A stretch of 64,000 nt of DNA. Origin: CAWUFC02 sp963921335. GTDB lineage: Bacteria; Pseudomonadota; Gammaproteobacteria; Pseudomonadales; Halieaceae. The notes under the pieces were generated by a model, which worked only from the letters and a program-made list of their open reading frames with translations, was not told the origin of the DNA and did not search any database. Shown one piece after another: positions 23,858 through 32,191 of the stretch (position 1 is its first letter; each line of letters begins with the position of its first letter). The translations under genes and the position numbers were made by a program. The stretch lies in NCBI GenBank assembly GCA_963921335.3, contig CAWUFC020000001.1, positions 496,001-560,000 on the forward strand, given 5' to 3'.

Positions 23858-23907
23858 CCGCGCAACGCGAACACCACGCAGCGACCTAGCGTTCTTTATC
23901 CAAATAG

Positions 23908-23935
23908 TTGACAGCTCAAGTATTTGCCATATACT
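23908..23935 (+). promoter_or_regulatory. Promoter of the MarR-type gene
   Basis: TTGACA (23908-23913) and TATACT (23930-23935) with a 16-bp spacer, 36 bp before the start at 23971. A strong match to the main sigma-factor consensus. Confidence 0.7.
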
Positions 23936-23950
23936 TCACTGCTCAAGTAT
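23914..23950. promoter_or_regulatory. Candidate MarR operator repeats
   Basis: GCTCAAGTAT occurs twice (23914-23923, 23941-23950). The first copy also forms an inverted repeat AAGTAT-N7-ATACTT with the -10 region. Binding here would block the promoter, fitting autorepression. Inferred from position and symmetry. Confidence 0.5.
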
Positions 23951-23970
23951 TAATAAAGTAAGTGACAATC

Positions 23971-24390
23971 ATGTCTAACTCAATCTACGGTGAGATTACG
24001 CGCAGCCTGTGGCTCAACTCCGCATTGATCACCAAACACCTTGATAATAGCCTGGGCGCGATCCATGGGATTGGTCTCACGGAATACATGGTGTTGTTCA
24101 ACCTGATGCAGGCACCTGAACATGCACTGAGACGCATCGATATTGCCGAGGCGCTGGCGCGAACAGCTTCGGGGGTGACCCGAATGCTGATGCCCATGGA
24201 AAAAATTGGTCTGGTTAAGAAAGCGTGCAATGAACGCGATGCCAGGGTGAGCCTCGTCAAAATAACCCCGGCAGGCGAGGAGCTGTTCGCCAACGCGTCT
24301 TTGACGCTCGACAACAAATCCGAAGCGCTGCTTAAAAATATCGACAGCAAATCAGCGAGCAGATTCTTGGACTTGTTACATGCGATATAG
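23971..24390 (+). CDS. MarR-family transcriptional regulator
   Basis: 139 residues from the ATG at 23971; a GTG at 23962 is a weaker choice. The winged-helix core is LTEYMVLFNLMQAPEHALRR, recognition helix SGVTRMLMPMEKIGLVKK and wing NERDARVSLVKITPAGEELF. Probably represses itself through the repeats in front, and may regulate the small metabolic genes that follow on the same strand. Confidence 0.85.
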   Translation: MSNSIYGEITRSLWLNSALITKHLDNSLGAIHGIGLTEYMVLFNLMQAPEHALRRIDIAEALARTASGVTRMLMPMEKIGLVKKACNERDARVSLVKITPAGEELFANASLTLDNKSEALLKNIDSKSASRFLDLLHAI

Positions 24391-24447
24391 CGGCGCTCCG
24401 CGAATAGGCCATACTGTAGTCATTATTCGACTGGTGGAGATTGCTCG

Positions 24448-24843
24448 ATGATAGATATCACCGGTATCAACCATGTCGGTCTCAGGGTGACAGACCTTTC
24501 GACCACTCGCCTCTTTTATGAGCAGCTCGGCTTCAAATTTCTTGTTGGCCCGGTGGGGCCGGAACCCGTTGCAATCATGGAGCATCCCAGCGGGGTCAAT
24601 ATCAACTTTATCCTGAATGGTGATGGCGCAAGCAGTGTTAATCAGCTGATGGACGTACCCGAGAAACACGCTGGCTATACCCACATTGCGCTGGAGGTGG
24701 ATAACCTCCAGCAGACGCAGGCAAAACTTGAGTCGATGAAGCTGACGATTACTGAGGGCCCAGTCACCACCCCTGATGGCGCGTCCTTTCTGTTTATCCG
24801 TGACCCTGATCGCAATGTGATTGAGTTTCATCAACCCGCTTAA
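24448..24843 (+). CDS. VOC (glyoxalase-fold) family protein
   Basis: 131 residues with the VOC start INHVGLRVTDLSTTRLFYEQ and the end FIRDPDRNVIEFHQ, which holds the likely metal-binding Glu and His. The fold covers glyoxalases, extradiol dioxygenases and resistance proteins; the substrate cannot be told from sequence. Confidence 0.82.
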   Translation: MIDITGINHVGLRVTDLSTTRLFYEQLGFKFLVGPVGPEPVAIMEHPSGVNINFILNGDGASSVNQLMDVPEKHAGYTHIALEVDNLQQTQAKLESMKLTITEGPVTTPDGASFLFIRDPDRNVIEFHQPA

Positions 24844-24867
24844 ACGCTATACAGAGAGTTGTCAGCC

Positions 24868-25389
24868 ATGAATATAAGGCTAACCAAAGATCAGGAAACT
24901 GTTGCCATCCGTGAGCTGGTACTCGATGCTTTTGATGACGAAGAAGCCTCTACGGTTGCACAGCTCGCTCTAGAGTTGCTCAAAGATCCCGCCTCCCAGG
25001 CGCTCTCCGTTGGCGCTTATGATGGTGACAAGCTGATTGGCTATGCGCTCTTTACCAGTGTGAGGCTGGACTCCGCTGAAAATCTAAGCGCATACATTAT
25101 GGCGCCAGTGGCAGTCAGCAGTGATCAGCAGGGTACGGGTATTGGTCAGGCAGTGATTGCCGAGGGCCTGGACCGGCTTCGTGAGCAGGGTGTGGCATTC
25201 GTCATGGTCTATGGAGACCCCAATTACTACTCCCGCTCGGGTTTTCATGTGCAGAACGCTATAAAAGCCCCTTACGAGCTCGCTTTTCCGCACGGCTGGC
25301 AGGCGCAGGCGCTACAGCCTGGTGCGCTAGAGGGCCTGGCAGGCACCTTGCGATGCGCCGGCCCCCTGATGAACCCTGAGCACTGGTAG
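24868..25389 (+). CDS. GNAT N-acetyltransferase
   Basis: 173 residues from the ATG at 24868 (a TTG at 24859 adds three residues). Acetyl-CoA loop: VSSDQQGTGIGQAVIAEGLD near 85-105; then FVMVYGDPNYYSRSGF typical of YhbS-like members. Starts 24 bp after the VOC gene. Confidence 0.8.
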   Translation: MNIRLTKDQETVAIRELVLDAFDDEEASTVAQLALELLKDPASQALSVGAYDGDKLIGYALFTSVRLDSAENLSAYIMAPVAVSSDQQGTGIGQAVIAEGLDRLREQGVAFVMVYGDPNYYSRSGFHVQNAIKAPYELAFPHGWQAQALQPGALEGLAGTLRCAGPLMNPEHW

Positions 25390-25395
25390 CATTTT

Positions 25396-26049
25396 TTGGA
25401 GTTCTCCAACTGTAGTGGCCTGCTTGATCCGCAGCAGCTGCCTTATCTCAGCGGAATAGAACGCTTGTCCGACGGAGCACTGCATGTGGCGGTTATGACG
25501 CGCATGCCCGAAGTCACGCCCGTCATGATCGCCTGGTGGTTTGGCACCTACATGCAGACCACTGAGCACTACCAGCGCTGGCACCCTCGAGATCATGTCT
25601 GGATGGCATGGAAAGACAAGCAAGCGGACACACATGTCGGCGCGAAGCATCTGGTACATGAGTATATCGGTGGCAAGTTCAATAAATTCCAGATCAACTT
25701 CGTACCTCATCAGGAATACCTCGGGGATCATCTGGACACGGCGCCGGGCGCGGTTGCTATCTGCGCGCGCCCCGGTTTTCTTGAGAGGCCCATCGACACC
25801 GGCCGCATGATTCACCTTGCGCTGCCCACAGCATGGTGTTGTGAATTGCACAGCCGGTTTTGGCTAGGCTATGTGCAGTCGCGCAGCGGCAACCGGTTGA
25901 TCGAGAAGCTGGCTAATACAAGGTTGATGCGGCACTTGTTAGTACCGCAATCCCTGGGTCAGGGTTTGGCGGTGCATTGTCATGAAGAAATGAGCACCCT
26001 GGCGGGTTTTCTGCCTTCACTCTACGCTCAGGAACAAGAGACCAACTGA
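25396..26049 (+). CDS. DAPG-hydrolase-like (PhlG family) protein
   Basis: 217 residues read from a TTG at 25396 with no good ribosome-binding site; the true start could be a little downstream. The region MPEVTPVMIAWWFG then YQRWHPRDHVWM carries the His residues that bind zinc in 2,4-diacetylphloroglucinol hydrolase, and CHEEMSTLAGFLP ends the domain. Real substrate unknown. The stop overlaps the next ATG. Confidence 0.65.
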   Translation: MEFSNCSGLLDPQQLPYLSGIERLSDGALHVAVMTRMPEVTPVMIAWWFGTYMQTTEHYQRWHPRDHVWMAWKDKQADTHVGAKHLVHEYIGGKFNKFQINFVPHQEYLGDHLDTAPGAVAICARPGFLERPIDTGRMIHLALPTAWCCELHSRFWLGYVQSRSGNRLIEKLANTRLMRHLLVPQSLGQGLAVHCHEEMSTLAGFLPSLYAQEQETN

Positions 26050-26303
26050 TGGAAAAACTGCAGTTTAGCGACGAAGAAAAAAACCAGATCGTCAAAAAGG
26101 TAAAAATGTACTTTCAGGAAGAGCTGGATCAGGATATTGGCAGTTTTGACGCAGAGTTCCTGATCGATTTCTTTGCCGAAGAGATTGGCGCGTACTTCTA
26201 CAATCGCGGTCTTTACGATGCCCAAATCCTGTTTGCCAGTAAGGTCGAGGAGGTCTCAGATTCGATCTATGAGTTGGAGCGCCCCACCGACTATCGCAAG
26301 TAA
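26049..26303 (+). CDS. DUF2164 protein
   Basis: 84 residues matching DUF2164: FSDEEKNQIVKKVKMYFQEE, LDQDIGSFDAEFLIDFF and FYNRGLYDAQ. All-helical small cytoplasmic protein of unknown role. Coupled to the preceding gene by a one-base overlap (TGATG). Confidence 0.8.
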   Translation: MEKLQFSDEEKNQIVKKVKMYFQEELDQDIGSFDAEFLIDFFAEEIGAYFYNRGLYDAQILFASKVEEVSDSIYELERPTDYRK

Positions 26304-26363
26304 GCACGTCCCTGTCGTGCTAGTCTTTAGGGGTCCCTCAAAAAGAAAATTACAGAGGCTGAT

Positions 26364-27227
26364 GTGACGGGAATATTTATTATCTTGGCTGTTGGGGCGG
26401 TCATGGGCTGGGCGGGCTCTGCCCATAATCTTTGGGTTGGCGAATTGCCAGTATTTGCCTGGTGTGCCCTGTTCATTTTTGCCATGCAATGGCTGGCTTT
26501 TATCCCGGCATTTTTACGGCAAACGGAGCGCTTTTACGACCTCACCGGCAGCGTGACTTACATCGCTGCTGTGGTCCTGGCTCTGGGCCTTAGCGATAAC
26601 CTGTCTTTCTCCTCTATTCTGCTTGCTCTTTGCGTGATTGTTTGGGCCACCCGTTTGGGCTCATTTCTCTTCCTGCGCATCCTGGTTGATGGGTCTGATT
26701 CACGCTTCGACAAGATAAAGCCATCGCCCGTGTTGTTCCTTCGCACATGGACGCTGCAAGGGCTCTGGGTTCTGATGACAGGGGGTGCCGCGTTGGCGGC
26801 TATTTCCTCGCCAGAGAGCGCTGAGTTGTCAGCCTGGGTCGTGTTGGGCGCGTTTCTGTGGCTCATGGGCTTTATCTGGGAGGTCACGGCAGATAACCAA
26901 AAACGTGCGTTTCGCCTCAAGCAGGGTGCTGATAAATTTGTGACCCTGGGTTTGTGGCAGTTGTCTCGCCATCCCAACTATTTTGGCGAGATTCTGCTCT
27001 GGACGGGGGTGGCGATTATGGCGGCGCCCTCACTACACGGCTGGCAGTACCTGACGCTGGTGTCCCCGGTCTTTGTCTATCTTCTGCTTACGCGCATCAG
27101 CGGTATTCCACTGCTGGAGCGAAAGGCCAAAAAGCGCTGGGGAGACGATCCCGCCTATCAGGCCTATCTGGAGAGCACACCGACATTGTGGCCCGCACTG
27201 GGTCGGATCAAGCAGGTTCAGCCATGA
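26364..27227 (+). CDS. DUF1295 / steroid 5-alpha-reductase-like membrane enzyme
   Basis: 287 residues from a GTG preceded by AGAGGCTGAT. About seven membrane segments. The C-terminal SRHPNYFGEILLWTGVAI motif (near 202-219) is the signature of isoprenylcysteine-methyltransferase/5-alpha-reductase-type enzymes. Probably an NADPH-dependent lipid reductase. The stop overlaps the next start as ATGA. Confidence 0.82.
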   Translation: MTGIFIILAVGAVMGWAGSAHNLWVGELPVFAWCALFIFAMQWLAFIPAFLRQTERFYDLTGSVTYIAAVVLALGLSDNLSFSSILLALCVIVWATRLGSFLFLRILVDGSDSRFDKIKPSPVLFLRTWTLQGLWVLMTGGAALAAISSPESAELSAWVVLGAFLWLMGFIWEVTADNQKRAFRLKQGADKFVTLGLWQLSRHPNYFGEILLWTGVAIMAAPSLHGWQYLTLVSPVFVYLLLTRISGIPLLERKAKKRWGDDPAYQAYLESTPTLWPALGRIKQVQP

Positions 27228-27520
27228 TTCTTGAACTGGCTTTGCTGGATGTAAAGCCGGGCCAGACTGACGCTTTCGAAACCGCCTTTGCCCAGGCGCA
27301 GGACATTATTTCCAGTATGCCGGGCTATCGTGGCCACCAGTTGCAGCGTTGTATTGAAAACAGCGATCGCTATGTACTGCTGGTGAACTGGGAACAGCTG
27401 GAAGATCACACCAAGGGCTTTCGTGGGTCTGCCGAGTACCAGCAGTGGAAGACGCTTCTGCACCATTTCTACCAGCCTTTCCCGGAAGTTGAACATTACC
27501 AAAAGGTATTCCCGCAATGA
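27224..27520 (+). CDS. ABM-domain (antibiotic biosynthesis monooxygenase-like) protein
   Basis: 98 residues from the ATG at 27224; a longer frame reaching back to 26954 runs through the DUF1295 gene and is rejected. Ferredoxin-like ABM fold: ILELALLDVKPGQTDAFETA, YVLLVNWEQLEDHTKGF and HHFYQPFPEVEHY. Small dimeric proteins, some of them cofactor-free oxygenases. Overlaps its neighbours on both sides. Confidence 0.78.
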   Translation: MILELALLDVKPGQTDAFETAFAQAQDIISSMPGYRGHQLQRCIENSDRYVLLVNWEQLEDHTKGFRGSAEYQQWKTLLHHFYQPFPEVEHYQKVFPQ

Positions 27521-27885
27521 GTACACCCTCAGCAAAAGCAGTGGTCGAAAAATGGGTGCTGGCCTTCAATGCTGGCGATGCTGACGCACTGGCCGCGCTG
27601 TATGCAGAAGATGCGGTCAATCACCAGGTGGCTGAGGGCGAATCTGTCGGGCGCGAAGCCATTCACAAAACCTTTGCCTGGGAGTTCGATCAGGCGGAGA
27701 TGGTTTGTATTGTCGAGAACCTGTTTGAGGATGGCGACTGGGCCATTCTTGAATGGAAAGACCCGCTGGGCCTGCGCGGCTGTGGCTTTTTCCATGTGAA
27801 AGACGGCCTCATCCAGAGGCAGCGCGGCTACTGGGACAAGCTCAGTTTCTTGCGCCAGCACGGATTGCCCCTGCCCACCGAGTAA
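27517..27885 (+). CDS. SnoaL/NTF2-like protein
   Basis: 122 residues. VVEKWVLAFNAGDADALAALY then EDAVNHQVAEGE are the classic SnoaL opening; EFDQAEM and DWAILEWKDP follow. Starts within the ABM stop (ATGA), so the DUF1295-ABM-SnoaL genes form one unit. The substrate is unknown. Confidence 0.78.
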   Translation: MSTPSAKAVVEKWVLAFNAGDADALAALYAEDAVNHQVAEGESVGREAIHKTFAWEFDQAEMVCIVENLFEDGDWAILEWKDPLGLRGCGFFHVKDGLIQRQRGYWDKLSFLRQHGLPLPTE

Positions 27886-27888
27886 CAG

Positions 27889-29094
27889 CTAGCCGTGTGG
27901 GTTGCGCTCGATTTCAGTGGCGGTGCGGCTGGCGAGCTCAATAAAGATACGGAAGCTTTCGTCGGCGGCGAGTTTTTCCTTGATCAGCGCTTCAAACGCT
28001 TCTTCTTCTAGTGCCCGCAGCTCAGACAGGCTTTGCTCGGTCGCTTGTTGGCCGGACTTGCGTCGTATTTCCAACACGCGGGCATAGTAAGTGTCGATGC
28101 GATCCTTTTTCCTGCGTGCCCTGAAGCGGGCGAAGGCCACCAGGCCAGTCAGCACCAGAAACGCCAGGTAAACCATTAAGTTGATGGTCTCCGCATAGCG
28201 CTCCAATGTGGAGGGCTCATCGCGGTTCAGGTAGGCCCTGGCTCCGCTGTGCAGTGGAAAGTTAAGGTCCAGAGGGTCAAAAGAATCGTTAATGCCTGAA
28301 AACAGTGCCGGGGTGACCGAGACAAACCGCGGTTTCTCTTCCAGCAGTACCTTGGTGAGCTCGTAGATGGCGTTTGCAGAAATCTGTTTGCGAGCCGCCA
28401 GCAGTGTTGTCACCGCAACCGTATCAATGGGTTTGTCGCCTCCCGCCACGCCATAGGTGCCCGCCGGTATCTGAAATGGTTTTAGCTGTGGAATCAGGTA
28501 GCCGATGGCCTCGGCGGAAAACTGCGTATCGCGACCCTCTAAACCCAGGCTTTCGAGATGATACCCGGGTAATGCCCAGCCCTGGTTATTCGAATCAACT
28601 GGGCCAAAAAATATGATCAGATCAGTTTCGCCGGGCGTTACGGTATCCACCAGATGGTAATCGTCGGTGCCCAGACCCATGCGGGAAGCGGCTAGTCTGA
28701 CAAAGCTCAGCCCGGTGGGTGAGCCGCCGTAGACAAAGATCTTTCTGCCGCGAAGGGGTTGTTCGTCGTCCCACATATCGACGCCATCGCGAACCAGCAA
28801 ATGCAGTGCGCTTTTATAAACAGGCAATACTGCGCGCACGCCGGTTTGGAAAGGCTCACTGTTTTCGACCAGTGCCAGGTCGGTCTGGCCGGCTACCAGC
28901 ATTTCAGTGCTGCGCAGGCTTAAATCCACATCGGCTTCCACCAGTTCCAGCTGGGTTTGTTGATCAAAGATCTCCTGCAGGGATTCGGTCTGTGCCTGAA
29001 AACCTGCTGCCGTGTGAATGCGTAACTCATACTCGTCGCTGCAACCGCTTAAAAGGAGTAAAACAGAGAGAGTCAGCGCGCTAGTCAACCTCAT
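27889..29094 (-). CDS. TAXI-family TRAP solute-binding protein with C-terminal membrane anchor
   Basis: 401 residues. Lipoprotein signal with lipobox LSGC (Cys18), then a periplasmic TAXI domain (about 25-300; GSPTGLSFVRLAASRMGLG is the typical ligand loop). Unlike plain binding proteins it has a membrane segment (about 312-331, LMVYLAFLVLTGLVAFA) and a charged helical tail of about 70 residues that would face the cytoplasm. No TRAP permease lies nearby. It may serve as a sensor or partner of a distant transporter (inference). Overlaps the regulator gene by four bases. Confidence 0.78.
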   Translation of the reverse strand: MRLTSALTLSVLLLLSGCSDEYELRIHTAAGFQAQTESLQEIFDQQTQLELVEADVDLSLRSTEMLVAGQTDLALVENSEPFQTGVRAVLPVYKSALHLLVRDGVDMWDDEQPLRGRKIFVYGGSPTGLSFVRLAASRMGLGTDDYHLVDTVTPGETDLIIFFGPVDSNNQGWALPGYHLESLGLEGRDTQFSAEAIGYLIPQLKPFQIPAGTYGVAGGDKPIDTVAVTTLLAARKQISANAIYELTKVLLEEKPRFVSVTPALFSGINDSFDPLDLNFPLHSGARAYLNRDEPSTLERYAETINLMVYLAFLVLTGLVAFARFRARRKKDRIDTYYARVLEIRRKSGQQATEQSLSELRALEEEAFEALIKEKLAADESFRIFIELASRTATEIERNPHG

Positions 29095-29945
29095 GCATCG
29101 GTCCTCAAGGATTGCAGCCCGCGATTCAGGCGCTGCAGATGGTCGTTTACGTTTGGCCCCTTGTTCTTGGAAACGCCGGTTGCCAGTACATCAATCACGG
29201 CCAGGTGGGCCAGGCGAGAGGGCAGGGGCGTGTAACTCTCCTCGCGGTCCTGAGCGACATCGATATAAATAGGTAGGTGACAGCGTGCCGCTACCGGCGT
29301 GCCCGAGGGCGCCAAACCGATTGTGGTAGCGCCCGCTTCCCTGGCCAGCGCCATGGCCTCCAGCAGTGACCGGGTGCGGCCCGTCTGAGAGATTGCTACC
29401 ACCACGTCCTCCTCCGTCAGGGACATGGCTGACATGGCCTGAATATGCGGGTCTGAGTGGGCGGCGCTGGAGATTTGTAAGCGGAAAAATTTGTGTTGTG
29501 CATCCACGGCAACTGAGCTTGATGCGCCAAAACCGTAAAACTCCACGCGACGGGCATTGCACAGAGTCTCTACCGCCCGCTCAATGGCGGCACTGTCGAT
29601 CGAGTTCTTCACTGTGCGCAGCGTTTCCAGTGAGGAGTCAAACACCTTGGCGGTGTACTCACTGGCGTTGTGCAGCTCGCTCAGGTCAAAGCTGTCCATA
29701 TTGGGCGCTTCCGGCCCGGTTTGGGCGAGCGCCATCTTAAAGGCCTGAAAACCGTCGCAGCCCACGGCGCGGCAAAAACGTACCACTGTGGGCTCGCTGA
29801 CGCCTGAGGTCGCGGCCAGGTCCACAATACGCATGCGAATCACCTGGTCGGGTTTGGCCAGCACAAAATCAGCCACTTTGCGCTCGGAGGGCCGTAACCG
29901 GCCAAGGCGTGATTCGACCTGCTTGAGAAGCTGTTGTTGCTGCAT
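29091..29945 (-). CDS. RpiR/MurR-family (HexR-like) regulator
   Basis: 284 residues. N-terminal HTH_6 domain with VADFVLAKPDQVIRM and TSGVSEPTVVRFCRAVGCDGF, then a SIS sugar-isomerase domain (about 125-255; GFGASSSVA, ISQTGRTRS). It resembles HexR, which senses KDPG and controls glucose genes in pseudomonads, but no such genes are adjacent; only the TAXI gene is in its operon. Confidence 0.8.
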   Translation of the reverse strand: MQQQQLLKQVESRLGRLRPSERKVADFVLAKPDQVIRMRIVDLAATSGVSEPTVVRFCRAVGCDGFQAFKMALAQTGPEAPNMDSFDLSELHNASEYTAKVFDSSLETLRTVKNSIDSAAIERAVETLCNARRVEFYGFGASSSVAVDAQHKFFRLQISSAAHSDPHIQAMSAMSLTEEDVVVAISQTGRTRSLLEAMALAREAGATTIGLAPSGTPVAARCHLPIYIDVAQDREESYTPLPSRLAHLAVIDVLATGVSKNKGPNVNDHLQRLNRGLQSLRTDA

Positions 29946-29953
29946 TTGATTAG

Positions 29954-29975
29954 TTTAACCACTCGTTTTGTTAAA
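29954..29975. promoter_or_regulatory. Inverted repeat before the RpiR-type gene
   Basis: TTTAAC (29954-29959) and GTTAAA (29970-29975) mirror each other across ten bases, in the 71-bp gap between divergent regulator and uvrD. A possible autoregulatory operator or overlapping promoter elements. Confidence 0.35.
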
Positions 29976-30016
29976 AGGTAATGCGTGTCGGGTACCCCAT
30001 TCGCTAGAATGGCGCG

Positions 30017-32164
30017 ATGGATGTAACGGCAATTCTCGACCCTCTCAATGAGGCCCAGCGCGACGCTGTGGCCTGCGAAAGTCAAAACATGTTGGTACTG
30101 GCAGGCGCCGGCAGCGGCAAAACCCGTGTGCTGGTGCATCGCATTGCCTGGCTGATCCAGGCCGAGGGTCTGTCCCCGTTCTCAATCCTGGCGGTGACCT
30201 TCACGAATAAAGCCGCCCGAGAGATGCGCTCGCGCATCGAAGAGATGCTGGCCATCGGCACCCATGGCATGTGGGTGGGCACTTTTCATGGCCTGGCACA
30301 TCGATTGCTCAAGGCGCACTGGCAAGAGGCAGGCCTGCCGCAAAACTTCCAAATCCTCGATTCCGATGACCAGCTCAGGTTGGTCAAGCGTATCTGCCGG
30401 GAGTTGGAGTTGGATGAGGGGCGCTGGCCGCCGCGGCAGGCCCAGTGGTTTATTAATGGCCAGAAGGATGAAGGCCTGCGCTGCGCCTACCTGGAACCCC
30501 CCGGGGATGATATTTACCTGCAGACCATGCATCGCATTTACGCGGCTTACGAGATTGCTTGTGAGCGCGGCGGCATGGTGGACTTTGCCGAGTTGCTATT
30601 GCGGGCCCATGAGCTGTGGCTGAAAAACCCAGAGCTGCTGGCGCACTACCAGCAGCGGTTTCGCCATATCCTGGTGGACGAGTTCCAGGACACCAACACC
30701 ATTCAATACGCCTGGCTACGGGTGCTGGCCGGTGACAATATCCCGGTTGTGGCGGTCGGAGATGACGACCAGTCCATCTACGGCTGGCGCGGCGCCAAGA
30801 TTGAGAATATCCAGCGCTTTTCGGACGACTTCAAACATTCCCGAACGGTGCGCCTGGAGCAAAATTACCGCTCAACCGGCGTCATTTTGCAGGCAGCCAA
30901 TGCAGTTATTTCCCATAACTTTGGCCGCTTGGGCAAAGAGTTGTGGGCCTCAGGGGAGCAGGGCAAGCCCATTACCCTCTACGCCGGTTTCAACGAGCAG
31001 GACGAAGCCCGCTTTATTGTGGAGCGCATAGAGGAGTGGGTCCAAGGTGGTGAACTGCGTAGCGACAGCGCAATTCTTTATCGCTCCAATGCCCAGTCGC
31101 GCATTTTGGAAGAGGCCCTGATTCGAGCCGGCATGCCCTATCGCATATACGGTGGCCAGCGTTTCTATGAGCGTTTGGAGATACGCAATGCCCTTGCCTA
31201 TATGCGATTGATGGTGAGTCGCACGGATGATGCGGCGGTTGAGCGGGTAATCAATACGCCGGCCCGGGGTATCGGTGGCAAAACCGTTGATAAATTACGT
31301 GAAGTGGCAAGGGGGCGAGACATTTCCCTGTGGCAGGCCATGGGCGTGATCCAGGACGAAAAACTGCTGCCTGCGCGTGCAATGGGTGCATTGGAGGGCT
31401 TTCGGGTTTGCATCGACGAGCTGGATTCTGCCACTGACGAGCTGAGTCTCGACGAATTGATCGACCACGTCATCGAGCATGTCGGCTTGATAGACATGCA
31501 CCGGCGCGAGAAGGGTGAACGGGGGCAGGCCCGGGTAGAAAACCTGGAGGAACTGGTTACGGCGGGTAAGCAGTTTGAAGGGCAGGACGACGAGCTATCT
31601 CCGCTGCAGGAGTTTTTGGACAACGCGGCCCTGGATGCCGGTGAGGCCCAGGCCGATGAACACGAAGACAGTGTGCAGCTGATGACCCTGCACAGCGCCA
31701 AGGGTTTAGAGTTCCCCCTGGTATTTCTGGCCGGTGTGGAAGAAAACCTGTTTCCCCATCGCATGTCGCTGGAGGAGCCCGGCCGACTCGAGGAAGAGCG
31801 GCGGCTCTGCTATGTAGGCATAACCCGGGCCATGCAGCAGCTGGTGATTTCCTATGCCGAGACCCGGCGTATGCACGGTAACGAGAGCTTCAATGCGCCA
31901 TCCCGTTTTATTCGTGAGATCCCCGCTGAGCTGGTGGAGGAAGTGCGGCTTCATACTAGCATTGCCCGGCCCGCCAGCTACGCCACTGCGGAGGTGCCCG
32001 AGACCGATATTTCTCTGGGTCAGCGCGTATACCATCAGGTGTTTGGCGAGGGCGTGGTGCTCAATTTTGAAGGGCGCGGCGCCAGTGCCCGGGTCGAGGT
32101 TAATTTCGACGACGAGGGCAGCAAATGGCTGGTCTTGCAGTACGCCAATTTGCAGTTAATGTAA
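30017..32164 (+). CDS. uvrD: DNA helicase II UvrD
   Basis: A 715-residue superfamily-1A helicase for nucleotide-excision and mismatch repair. Walker A GAGSGKT (30-36), Walker B VDEFQDTN (near 220), motif III GDDDQSIYGWRGA (near 250), motif IV QNYRST and motif VI YVGITRA (near 600). The C-terminus ends in the short GQRVYHQVFGEG tudor-like region seen in UvrD. Length agrees with E. coli UvrD (720). Confidence 0.95.
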   Translation: MDVTAILDPLNEAQRDAVACESQNMLVLAGAGSGKTRVLVHRIAWLIQAEGLSPFSILAVTFTNKAAREMRSRIEEMLAIGTHGMWVGTFHGLAHRLLKAHWQEAGLPQNFQILDSDDQLRLVKRICRELELDEGRWPPRQAQWFINGQKDEGLRCAYLEPPGDDIYLQTMHRIYAAYEIACERGGMVDFAELLLRAHELWLKNPELLAHYQQRFRHILVDEFQDTNTIQYAWLRVLAGDNIPVVAVGDDDQSIYGWRGAKIENIQRFSDDFKHSRTVRLEQNYRSTGVILQAANAVISHNFGRLGKELWASGEQGKPITLYAGFNEQDEARFIVERIEEWVQGGELRSDSAILYRSNAQSRILEEALIRAGMPYRIYGGQRFYERLEIRNALAYMRLMVSRTDDAAVERVINTPARGIGGKTVDKLREVARGRDISLWQAMGVIQDEKLLPARAMGALEGFRVCIDELDSATDELSLDELIDHVIEHVGLIDMHRREKGERGQARVENLEELVTAGKQFEGQDDELSPLQEFLDNAALDAGEAQADEHEDSVQLMTLHSAKGLEFPLVFLAGVEENLFPHRMSLEEPGRLEEERRLCYVGITRAMQQLVISYAETRRMHGNESFNAPSRFIREIPAELVEEVRLHTSIARPASYATAEVPETDISLGQRVYHQVFGEGVVLNFEGRGASARVEVNFDDEGSKWLVLQYANLQLM

Positions 32165-32191
32165 CCGTAAGAACAAAAACAGGAACCTTTC

